Below, one piece after another: positions 31,881 to 37,851 of a DNA stretch of 37,851 bases; position 1 is the stretch's first letter, and each line of letters opens with the position of its first letter. The position numbers and the translations under genes were made by a program. Location: the NCBI GenBank assembly GCA_002294045.1, contig DBEP01000006.1, forward strand, positions 92,828-130,678. The letters are read 5' to 3'. The notes below the pieces were generated by a model. The model was given only the letters and a program-made list of their open reading frames with translations, searched no databases and had not been told where the DNA came from. This stretch comes from Lachnoclostridium sp. UBA903. GTDB taxonomy: Bacteria; Bacillota; Clostridia; Lachnospirales; Lachnospiraceae.

Positions 31881-32921
31881 CTACTCTTTCGTAAAATAAT
31901 ACAGAGCGGCTTCGTTTTTGGTATGGTTTGCGGCAATCAGAATGTCCCGGTTCTCCTGATGCAGAACAGCCACATTAGCCGTTCCCGCACCTTCTTCCAA
32001 AATTGTCAGCTCATATTCACCGGATAGTCTGTTATACCGGACATAATACAGCTCGCAATTTCCGCGGCGGCTGCCTACCACCGCAACCGGGATTTCGCAT
32101 AGTTTTCCCGCCCATAAGGCATGCACAAAGTCATTGTCCCGGTCACACTGCCATACAGCTTTATATCTTCCGTCGATAAATTTATGAATCTTTACTTCTT
32201 TTCCATGGAAAGGTCCGATAGTAACCAGTTCATCCACTCCGTCGCCATCTAAGTCAAATACCGCCACATCACTGATGGGTTCCTCCAGAACCGGAGTAAC
32301 TGACCAGTCTTCTCCGGGCACCCCCGGGGGTGTTACCGCAAAAATTCCTTCCTCACCGGTTACATAACCGCTTTCCTTTCCCCGGTAAGTGCCACGCCAG
32401 TATCCGTGGTTTTTGGTTAATCCCTCTTTCAGCACTTTTAACTCCAGTCCGTCATAAAGGTTTAACGGCATCTGCGCTGCATAAATTTTTCCCGGATCCG
32501 ACCAGTCATTGCGGTCCTTTTTGGAGCCGCATAAAGTTGCACCAACAAAATAAAGGATTCCGCCGGACTGCAGCAAATCAAAACGGTGCAGGTAAGGTAA
32601 TTTCAGAAAATCCTGATACACATATACGCCATTTTCATAACGTACCCATACTACTTTAGATTCTGAGGAATTAAATCCCGGGAAAAAATTTTGGGTTGCC
32701 AGGAATTCTCCATCCCGGCCCGGAATCTCCACCATGCTCATAGTACCCCCATCCTTTTCCCACACAGTCTGCTTTTTTTCAAAATTTTCACCGCTGTATG
32801 CATAGCACGGTCCGCCGATTGCTTCACTTGCCAGCAATATATGCGGCTGTCCTTTTACATTTACAAAAGATGCGGAATAACATCTCTCCATATTATCAAG
32901 AAATTTCTTTTGAAACCTCAT
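31881..32921 (-). CDS. Cytosolic FG-GAP/VCBS-like beta-propeller protein
   Basis: 346 residues with no signal peptide. Repeated blades are suggested by recurring patterns such as SFVNVKGQPHILLASE, FLATQNFFPGF, GILYFVGATL, FDLDGDGVDELVTIG (a calcium-type DxDxDG loop near residue 233) and IPVAVVGSRRGNCELYYVRY. Propellers of this type are usually secreted; here the gene sits between the HAD phosphatase and ulaF with gaps of 9-21 nt, so it must work with cytosolic intermediates. The operon has no UlaG lactonase, so this may open L-ascorbate-6-phosphate lactone (inference). Catalytic residues cannot be assigned. AAGGAGG lies about 10 nt upstream. Confidence 0.7.
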   Translation of the reverse strand: MRFQKKFLDNMERCYSASFVNVKGQPHILLASEAIGGPCYAYSGENFEKKQTVWEKDGGTMSMVEIPGRDGEFLATQNFFPGFNSSESKVVWVRYENGVYVYQDFLKLPYLHRFDLLQSGGILYFVGATLCGSKKDRNDWSDPGKIYAAQMPLNLYDGLELKVLKEGLTKNHGYWRGTYRGKESGYVTGEEGIFAVTPPGVPGEDWSVTPVLEEPISDVAVFDLDGDGVDELVTIGPFHGKEVKIHKFIDGRYKAVWQCDRDNDFVHALWAGKLCEIPVAVVGSRRGNCELYYVRYNRLSGEYELTILEEGAGTANVAVLHQENRDILIAANHTKNEAALYYFTKE

Positions 32922-32942
32922 ATTCCGTATGCCTCCTTAAGT

Positions 32943-33797
32943 TTAATTGGAATTTAATATATATTGGCTGATAAACCATGCAACACCGTTATCTTCATTG
33001 CTTTTTGTAATATAATCCGCAAGCTCCTTTGCTTCAGGCAATGCATTTCCCATGGCAACCGATATTCCGGCCTTCTTTAACATGGGTATGTCATTATCAT
33101 AATCGCCGATTGCACATACCTCGTCCGGTTTTAACCGTAAAAATTTCATTACTATTTCTATACCGGTTCCTTTATCTACATCCGTATTCATGACATCCAA
33201 TTGGTTTGCTTCAGAAGACGTACAGCGGGTCTTCTTAAAACTATTTATGTCGGATACCGCCTCCGCAAGCTTGAACGGATTTGACGAATAGATTAGTATT
33301 TTATAAATATTTAAATCTTCGGGGAAGAAAGAGCCCTCTTCCATTACCGATAATATCATCTGCCTCATGTTACTTTCTCGGGAGATTTTATTATATAATA
33401 AGAATCGTTTTATCAAATAATTATTATGGCTGAAATAATTAACCTCCAAAGTTAACGCGCAATACTCCAGATTACGGCAACGGCAGTATTCTGCAATTTC
33501 CATTGCTTCTTCCGGATCCATGGGTTTATGGGTGATTATTTCTTTTTTAACAGGGTCCCAGACTACCGCCCCGTTGGTCGTAATAACCGGTATATCAATC
33601 CCTAAAGTTTTAACATAGGGTTCAATCATGGTAGCAATCCTGCCCGTACAGAAAGTAAATAATATATTTTTCTCTTTCGCTTTCTTAATTACCCTTTGGT
33701 TGATGACAGATATTCTTTTATCCGTTCCCAGCAAAGTCCCGTCCAAATCACTGACAATTAATTTTATCTTTCTCCCGGCGTCCATTAAGTTTTTCAT
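32943..33797 (-). CDS. Cof-type HAD-IIB sugar phosphatase
   Basis: 284 residues. Motif I DLDGTLLGTD, motif II Thr in FTFCTGR, motif III Lys in the NTDVDKGTGIE region and motif IV GDYDNDIPML are complete, with the C2B cap of the Cof family between them. Such enzymes dephosphorylate sugar phosphates; in a PTS locus it probably prevents toxic accumulation. The open frame extends to 33860, but AGAGG before the ATG at 33797 and homology to typical N-termini favour that start. It lies 76 nt after the IIB gene. Confidence 0.88.
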   Translation of the reverse strand: MKNLMDAGRKIKLIVSDLDGTLLGTDKRISVINQRVIKKAKEKNILFTFCTGRIATMIEPYVKTLGIDIPVITTNGAVVWDPVKKEIITHKPMDPEEAMEIAEYCRCRNLEYCALTLEVNYFSHNNYLIKRFLLYNKISRESNMRQMILSVMEEGSFFPEDLNIYKILIYSSNPFKLAEAVSDINSFKKTRCTSSEANQLDVMNTDVDKGTGIEIVMKFLRLKPDEVCAIGDYDNDIPMLKKAGISVAMGNALPEAKELADYITKSNEDNGVAWFISQYILNSN

Positions 33798-33873
33798 ATA
33801 AGATACCTCTGCCAAACCTCTAAGAAGTAAATGGGGCTGTGCAAAAACAACAGGCCCCATTTAACCGTTTCCA

Positions 33874-34170
33874 TTATTTATCCAATAAACCTGATTCTTT
33901 CAGCTTTTCTTCCATCTCCTTTGGTGACAATACATTTTTTAAACCAATAATTGCAGTTCCGGAAGCTTTCGCATCTTCAAACATATTTGCAAAGTTCAAC
34001 GGGCAAAAGACAACATCGAATTGACCTGCCATGCCTTTTCCTTCCGAGAGGGAACAGTGATGTATCCTGCCAATCGGTACATTAAGTGTCTTAAAAACTT
34101 TTTCCGCAGTCAGTTTTGCCATTAAACTGGTTCCTGCACCGTTTGCACACGCAACTAAAACATTTAACAT
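33874..34170 (-). CDS. ulaB: PTS ascorbate-type EIIB component
   Basis: 98 residues with the IIB phosphorylation loop ACANGAGTSLM; Cys8 accepts phosphate from IIA and passes it to the sugar. Length and loop fit the UlaB/SgaB family. AGGAGG lies 7 nt before the ATG. Its gene follows IIC, and IIA is encoded separately at 37112. Confidence 0.9.
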   Translation of the reverse strand: MLNVLVACANGAGTSLMAKLTAEKVFKTLNVPIGRIHHCSLSEGKGMAGQFDVVFCPLNFANMFEDAKASGTAIIGLKNVLSPKEMEEKLKESGLLDK

Positions 34171-34200
34171 TTTTATGCCTCCTGAATATATTCTAAAGAT

Positions 34201-35682
34201 TTATATATTATTTGTTTTTGTTTTTATCTTATATTCTTCATAATCATCCGTAATTAAGAAATAGGTTGCCTTGTTTTTCTTGTATTGGATTTGAGGAATT
34301 GCAATTAAAGCCAGTACAACAAGTGCAACACCCGCATAACTTAAATACTTCATCACAACCGTAAGCACAGGCCATACAACTGCCCAGTCCCACATACCCA
34401 GATATCCGCCATATGCCGACATTCCTACAAAACTGGCAATGAATGCCGAACCGAACACCTGACATACACCGGAAATAAACGGAAGTATTAAGGTTGCTTT
34501 CAGACCGCCTTTATTATTTGCATATACCCCAATTGTTGCATTATCAAAAAACATTGGAACAAATCCCGAAATTAAAACAACCGGGCTTTTCAGTAAAATC
34601 AACAAAGCAATGGATAAAAACTGGCCTGCCGCACCGGCTAAGAATCCAATCGTAACGGCATTGGGAGAACCAAAACCGTATACAACCGCACAATCGACAC
34701 CGGGAACAGCTCCGGGTAAAATTTTATTGGAAATACCCTGGAATGATACGGTAAGCTCTGATACGAATGTACGGACGCCTAATTGGAGTATGGCCAGATA
34801 TACCGCAAAATTCAGGCTTGTTTTTAAAATATAAAAGAAGAAACTGTCCGCTTCCGCCATAAATCCCCCTTCAACCAGATACGGCTTTCCTAATATCAAA
34901 AGGATTATTCCGAAGAAAATATACATTAATATGGATGTTGCCACCATATTCTCATTAAATATTGATAACCATCCGGGAAGCTTAATATCTTCTAATTTCT
35001 TAGACTCTTTATTTCCTTTTTTATTCCCCATCTTTTCTGCAATTTTAGAAAAAATAGCAATGCCGAACATCTGCTGGTGAGCAATACAAAAACCCGCACC
35101 ATCTGTTAATTCCTGTGTGGCCTTAATTGTTAAGTTACTGCCTACCGCCCAATATAAGCCAAGTATAACCGCCATAACAATCAGGATTCGGGTATCGCTG
35201 TTTGCTAATTGGGGCAGAGCAAACAGAATCAGCCAAAAAGCAGTCGAAGCCTGCTGGACCTGTACATGTCCCGTTGTAAATACCGCACGGAGTTTTGTGA
35301 TTTTTCGAAAACGAACTAATATTATATTAATTATAAATGCAATCAGCAATAACCACATAACACCTGAGAATGATTTTCCAAAGGTTTCTTCAACGCCGGC
35401 TGTAACGGCATTCTGACCAAAATACGGGTCAATTACCATTGCATCCAAATTAAAACGGTCCTTTAACCCTACAAGAATAGGACGGAAGTTTGTGACCAGG
35501 CCGCCGGAGCCCACGGCTAATATCATATAACCGACAATGGCTTTAATACCCCCCGCCAGTACATCGTACCACGGCTTTTTCAGCAGTATATAACCTATAA
35601 TTACGATTAGTCCGATAAAAAATGCCGGCTGAGTTAAAATGTTATTTGCTACAAAGGTCCAAATTCTCAATAAAGTCTCCAT
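34201..35682 (-). CDS. ulaA: PTS ascorbate-type EIIC transporter (UlaA/SgaT family)
   Basis: A 493-residue polytopic protein with 10 or more hydrophobic segments. Family features: LLKKPWYDVLAGGIKAIVGYMIL, NAVTAGVEE, FGIAIFSKIAEKMG after a TDGAGFCIAHQQMF stretch, LPGAVPGVDCAVVYGFGSPNAVTIGFLAG, and FVPMFFDNATIGVYANNKGG, all characteristic of the AG superfamily UlaA transporters. It imports and phosphorylates L-ascorbate or a related sugar together with IIA and IIB. I start at 35682, where GGGAGG lies 4-5 nt upstream, not at 35694, which has none. It opens the catabolic part of the operon behind a strong promoter. Confidence 0.93.
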   Translation of the reverse strand: METLLRIWTFVANNILTQPAFFIGLIVIIGYILLKKPWYDVLAGGIKAIVGYMILAVGSGGLVTNFRPILVGLKDRFNLDAMVIDPYFGQNAVTAGVEETFGKSFSGVMWLLLIAFIINIILVRFRKITKLRAVFTTGHVQVQQASTAFWLILFALPQLANSDTRILIVMAVILGLYWAVGSNLTIKATQELTDGAGFCIAHQQMFGIAIFSKIAEKMGNKKGNKESKKLEDIKLPGWLSIFNENMVATSILMYIFFGIILLILGKPYLVEGGFMAEADSFFFYILKTSLNFAVYLAILQLGVRTFVSELTVSFQGISNKILPGAVPGVDCAVVYGFGSPNAVTIGFLAGAAGQFLSIALLILLKSPVVLISGFVPMFFDNATIGVYANNKGGLKATLILPFISGVCQVFGSAFIASFVGMSAYGGYLGMWDWAVVWPVLTVVMKYLSYAGVALVVLALIAIPQIQYKKNKATYFLITDDYEEYKIKTKTNNI

Positions 35683-35823
35683 AATACCTCCCATTTCGTT
35701 CAGTTACATTTGATTTGTTTTCAGTTCTCCGCACGGATACTTCAACCGATAGTAAATCCCGTCTCCTTTCAGTAATCTTTAACAAATTATTGATTGATAG
35801 GACTGGATTTTTGTTATAATTGT

Positions 35824-35852
35824 ATTATATTACTTATATATGTCTAAGTCAA
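35824..35852 (-). promoter_or_regulatory. Promoter of the ulaA operon
   Basis: TTGACT (35847-35852), 17-nt spacer, TATAAT (35824-35829) on the minus strand, about 140 nt before the IIC start. Confidence 0.75.
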
Positions 35853-35857
35853 TACAC

Positions 35858-35870
35858 TTTTATGATAATT
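35858..35870 (-). promoter_or_regulatory. Candidate DeoR operator (ula promoter copy)
   Basis: AATTATCATAAAA on the minus strand lies just upstream of the -35 box. Its core TTATCATAAAA is found again at 36975-36985, next to the promoter of the regulator itself. Confidence 0.45.
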
Positions 35871-36048
35871 AGCATATTTTTATGAATGTTTTTTATTTTT
35901 TTTGCTTTTTATAAATTAATAATGCATATATTCAGTATTTTCATGATTGTTTTATTTAAACGTTCATATTATATTATCCTCTTTTTTCATTGCGTTATTA
36001 TTTTCATTATTTCAATGGGAAGCACTTTCCTATTGCTATCGAATAAAA

Positions 36049-36096
36049 AAACCTGCCTTTTGTTGGTCATTCTCATAAATGCCAAAAAGCAAGTTT
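36049..36096 (-). terminator. Terminator of the deoR-type gene
   Basis: On the minus strand AAACTTGC-TTTTTGG pairs with CCAACAAAAGGCAGGTTT, followed by T-rich sequence. It lies 30-80 nt beyond the regulator stop, so the regulator and the ulaA operon are separate units. Confidence 0.7.
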
Positions 36097-36126
36097 AATT
36101 ATTCATAGTATTATTTTTAATCATTT

Positions 36127-36906
36127 TTAATATATGTCATCTTTAGAAACCTGATGTACATGAACACCCATAGAGCGAAATGCATTAACGATACTTTCAT
36201 CTGCTTTTTCATCTGTAATTATATTTTTAATGCGGTTCACATTGCAGCTGACAAAGCTGCTGTTCTTACCCAATTTAGTATGATCCGCCAGGATATAGGT
36301 TGAACCGGTAACCCTGCGAATCATAAGCTGGTTAATATTTACCTCATTCATAATTTCTGTTGTCATACCGCTTTCAACAGACAAACCGCTGCATCCTAAA
36401 AAGCTCTTCTTTGCAGATACTCTCTCCAGATTATTTACCGCAAATTCTCCAACCATAGCTTCCTTCACATCTCTTAATTCCCCTCCCGTAAGGAGTATCG
36501 TTACCTGCGGGGAACGTTCCGAGTATATGGCCTTTCCGTTATTGGTAATTGCAATCACTCTTTTATCTTGTATGTAGCTTATCATTTTTAAGGCAGTGGA
36601 ACTTGAATTGATAAATATGGTATCGCCGTCTTCCACTAAAGATGCCGCATAATCGGCAATCAGCTTGCGGTATAAGGCAACTTCATCCTCTTCGCTTGTA
36701 AATTGTTTATCATTAATAATAGATGCTCCCCCATAGAAACGCTCCAATTTCTTATTACTTTCAAGATATTGCAGATCTCTTCTTATCGTAAGCGGTGAGA
36801 CACCAAATTCTTCGGCTAAATCCCCTACCTTAACATGCCCGCTATTTTTGAGTATTTCAAAGACCTTATTCCTTCTGCTTTCAACCAGTGCTCTTTTTCT
36901 CTTCAT
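36127..36906 (-). CDS. DeoR-family transcriptional regulator (UlaR-like)
   Basis: 259 residues. The N-terminal winged HTH reads RRNKVFEILKNSGHVKVGDLAEEFGVSPLTIRRDLQYLE, the family hallmark; the C-terminal sensor (about 75-250) has GDTIFINSSST, LTGGELRD and DHTKLG, which bind a sugar phosphate in DeoR proteins. It probably represses the PTS operon and itself, released by L-ascorbate 6-phosphate or a pentulose phosphate (inference). It lies between IIA and IIC on the same strand with its own promoter and terminator. GAGG lies 5 nt before the ATG. Confidence 0.92.
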   Translation of the reverse strand: MKRKRALVESRRNKVFEILKNSGHVKVGDLAEEFGVSPLTIRRDLQYLESNKKLERFYGGASIINDKQFTSEEDEVALYRKLIADYAASLVEDGDTIFINSSSTALKMISYIQDKRVIAITNNGKAIYSERSPQVTILLTGGELRDVKEAMVGEFAVNNLERVSAKKSFLGCSGLSVESGMTTEIMNEVNINQLMIRRVTGSTYILADHTKLGKNSSFVSCNVNRIKNIITDEKADESIVNAFRSMGVHVHQVSKDDIY

Positions 36907-36974
36907 AATTCCTCATTTCTTTCCTATATACCCTATTTAATTATTCATGATTTAGGTTAATGAAAATAACTATT

Positions 36975-36985
36975 TTTTATGATAA
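36975..36985 (-). promoter_or_regulatory. Candidate DeoR operator (autoregulatory copy)
   Basis: TTATCATAAAA on the minus strand, just downstream of the regulator's -10 box, repeats the motif at 35858-35870. A repressor bound here would block its own transcription. Confidence 0.45.
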
Positions 36986-36993
36986 CACTTCTA

Positions 36994-37022
36994 ATTATAT
37001 GAACATTTTTTCAGGATGTCAA
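36994..37022 (-). promoter_or_regulatory. Consensus promoter of the deoR-type gene
   Basis: Perfect TTGACA (37017-37022), 17-nt spacer, perfect TATAAT (36994-36999) on the minus strand, about 90 nt before the start codon. Confidence 0.85.
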
Positions 37023-37111
37023 TTATAATTATACAAAGTGCTGAGCGTGTTTGAATAACATCCCAGGTGCACCCGCTTTAATGAAACACCGCGTACGGCA
37101 GAAAGTTCTTA

Positions 37112-37573
37112 TCACAAATCGGAATATTTAGAATCTATTGCCAGCAGCTCTTCCGTATTTTGGGCTTGCAGCAATTCAGCGACTATCTCTTCATTCATTA
37201 ATAATGTAGCCAGTTTCTCCATATTCTGAAGATGTATATTGTGATTTACCGATGCAAGAACAAAGAATATGCGAGCATCTTTTTCCGGATTTCCTTCTTC
37301 AAAATGAACGGGTTCTTCCACTTTCATAAAGCTAATTGCCGTATCATTTACCCCTGCCGCACCTTCCTGAGAATGAGGCATGGCAACATCAGGAATAAGC
37401 ACGATGTAAGGACCGTACTTTTTTACACATTCAATAATGGAATTTATATATTCCTGTTCAATTGTTTTATCCTTAATAAGAGGCTGGCAGGAGGCCGTAA
37501 TTGCTTCCTCCCAGGTATCAAATTTCTGATGAAAACAGACTCTGTTCTTTTCAACGATTTCTTTTATTAACAT
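37112..37573 (-). CDS. ulaC: PTS EIIA component (mannitol/ascorbate type)
   Basis: 153 residues of the PTS_EIIA_2 family. The phospho-His lies in DVAMPHSQEG; the second conserved His is in ASVNHNIHLQNM. It takes phosphate from HPr and hands it to IIB. It is separated from IIC/IIB by the regulator gene, an unusual split of one transporter into two transcription units. The ribosome site is poor (GGGTGTAAAGC), but a mini-ORF ends 3 nt before the ATG, so coupling is likely. Confidence 0.9.
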   Translation of the reverse strand: MLIKEIVEKNRVCFHQKFDTWEEAITASCQPLIKDKTIEQEYINSIIECVKKYGPYIVLIPDVAMPHSQEGAAGVNDTAISFMKVEEPVHFEEGNPEKDARIFFVLASVNHNIHLQNMEKLATLLMNEEIVAELLQAQNTEELLAIDSKYSDL

Positions 37574-37576
37574 GCT

Positions 37577-37681
37577 TTACACCCATTGCATATCGCAGGC
37601 CAGCCTGCGATACTGCCACATACAATAGAATACAAGGATGCATTCTATTGTCATAAATAAAAAGGAGTGAAAGAATCTCAT
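37577..37681 (-). CDS. 34-residue mini-ORF ending 3 nt before the IIA gene
   Basis: ATG at 37681, stop TAA at 37579-37577, in the same frame as the IIA gene. It starts MRFFHSFLFM, continues with a hydrophobic stretch (TIECILVFYCMW), and ends YRRLACDMQWV. AAAGGA lies 7 nt before the ATG. The coding sequence includes two perfect hairpins (CAATAGAAT/ATTCTATTG and TATCGCAGGC/GCCTGCGATA), so it may be a leader peptide, a tiny membrane protein, or a dispersed structured repeat that happens to be open. Confidence 0.4.
   Translation of the reverse strand: MRFFHSFLFMTIECILVFYCMWQYRRLACDMQWV
37592..37650 (-). promoter_or_regulatory. Two perfect hairpins in the IIA leader
   Basis: TATCGCAGGC and GCCTGCGATA (37591-37612, 2-nt loop) and CAATAGAAT and ATTCTATTG (37623-37650). 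Neither is followed by a T-run towards IIA, so they are more likely to be leader structure than terminators. Confidence 0.5.
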
Positions 37682-37716
37682 TGCGGCATCCTTTCTCTAT
37701 CTATATTTTCTTTCAC
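37678..37716 (-). CDS. 12-codon mini-ORF overlapping the next mini-ORF
   Basis: GTG start at 37716 with GGGAGG 7 nt upstream; it reads (M)KENIDRERMPQ and its TGA overlaps the ATG of the following mini-ORF (AATGA). The good ribosome site and stop-start overlap suggest real translation, but the length gives little independent support. Confidence 0.35.
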   Translation of the reverse strand: MKENIDRERMPQ

Positions 37717-37785
37717 TCTTATTCCTCCCATAATAGAATAAAGGAGCTGTTGCAGCCCCCGTTGTGCTGCCGGCAGGCACGTCGG

Positions 37786-37851
37786 CTAGAGTGTGTTTGA
37801 AAAATGCTTGTGCCGGACCGGATGCTCCGATTTGCGGGAGACAAGGAGCGA
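37786..37851 (+). mobile_element. Family B MITE, copy B3, cut by the window end
   Basis: Starts CTAGAGTGTGTTTGAAAAAT, identical to the left end of B2 for 20 bases, then GCTTGTGCCGG and GGGAGACAAGGAGCGA. The right half lies outside the window. Confidence 0.8.

Noticed and set aside
36034..36060. CAATGGGAA/TTCCTATTG hairpin as another family A copy
   Set aside because: Only a short similarity at the hairpin tip; the conserved GTCATGYGCATCCC block is missing.

Overview
The window looks like a chromosome segment of a low-to-moderate GC, spore-forming anaerobe of the class Clostridia, most likely a member of the Lachnospiraceae. Reasons: CwlD and a SleL/YaaH-like GH18 enzyme, a short MutS2-like protein without Smr domain, a 2[4Fe-4S] ferredoxin and a DUF1858 redox protein, the gdpP-rplI-dnaB order, strong AGGAGG ribosome binding sites, and TTGACA/TATAAT-type promoters. 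Most genes lie on the minus strand. No tRNA, rRNA, CRISPR array or intact transposase was seen.

Layout. 1-950: 3' part of a plus-strand Thr/Pro-rich repeat protein. 1182-6856 (minus): GH18 enzyme, cwlD, a threonylcarbamoyl-AMP synthase, an arginine-phosphatase-like protein, rpiB, then a YwmB-family gene beyond a terminator. 6857-7831: about 1 kb without a convincing gene, holding a MITE relic, a hairpin and four 43-45 bp tandem repeats. 7832-9830 (minus): a Ser/Thr kinase fused to a ParA/MinD-like domain, followed by a second copy of that domain as a separate protein; both lack the Walker A lysine. 10192-10986: mecA. 11132-13087 (minus): a MutS2-like gene behind a possible attenuator. 13490-13760: a candidate structured small RNA on the minus strand with its own promoter and terminator. 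13903-17527: DUF1858 protein, chemoreceptor, ferredoxin, MerR-type regulator. 17977-21874 (minus): gdpP-rplI-dnaB operon. 22323-28053 (minus): response regulator, histidine kinase, ABC ATPase, large FtsX-type permease and a small secreted protein, together a likely envelope-sensing/export module. 28489-30084: a chimeric gene (regulator sensor N-terminus joined to the C-terminus of a glycoside hydrolase). 30239-37573 (minus): an L-ascorbate/pentulose-type PTS locus (IIA, DeoR regulator, IIC, IIB, HAD phosphatase, cytosolic beta-propeller protein, UlaF/AraD, UlaE).

Two dispersed repeat families run through the intergenic spaces. Family A (1104, 13370, 17794, 21976, plus a 3' fragment at 13776) has stems whose sequence differs between copies while base pairing is kept. 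Family B (7039 relic, 28143 complete, 37786 cut by the window end) is a MITE-like palindrome of about 166 bp with terminal inverted repeats.

Strongest leads for something undescribed: the kinase/degenerate ParA pair, the family A structured repeats, the 13.5 kb small RNA with a 12-codon ORF in its 5' arm, the two overlapping mini-ORFs directly in front of the PTS IIA gene, and the beta-propeller protein that could replace the missing lactonase of the ascorbate pathway. All assignments come from reading the sequence and from family knowledge; no database search was run.
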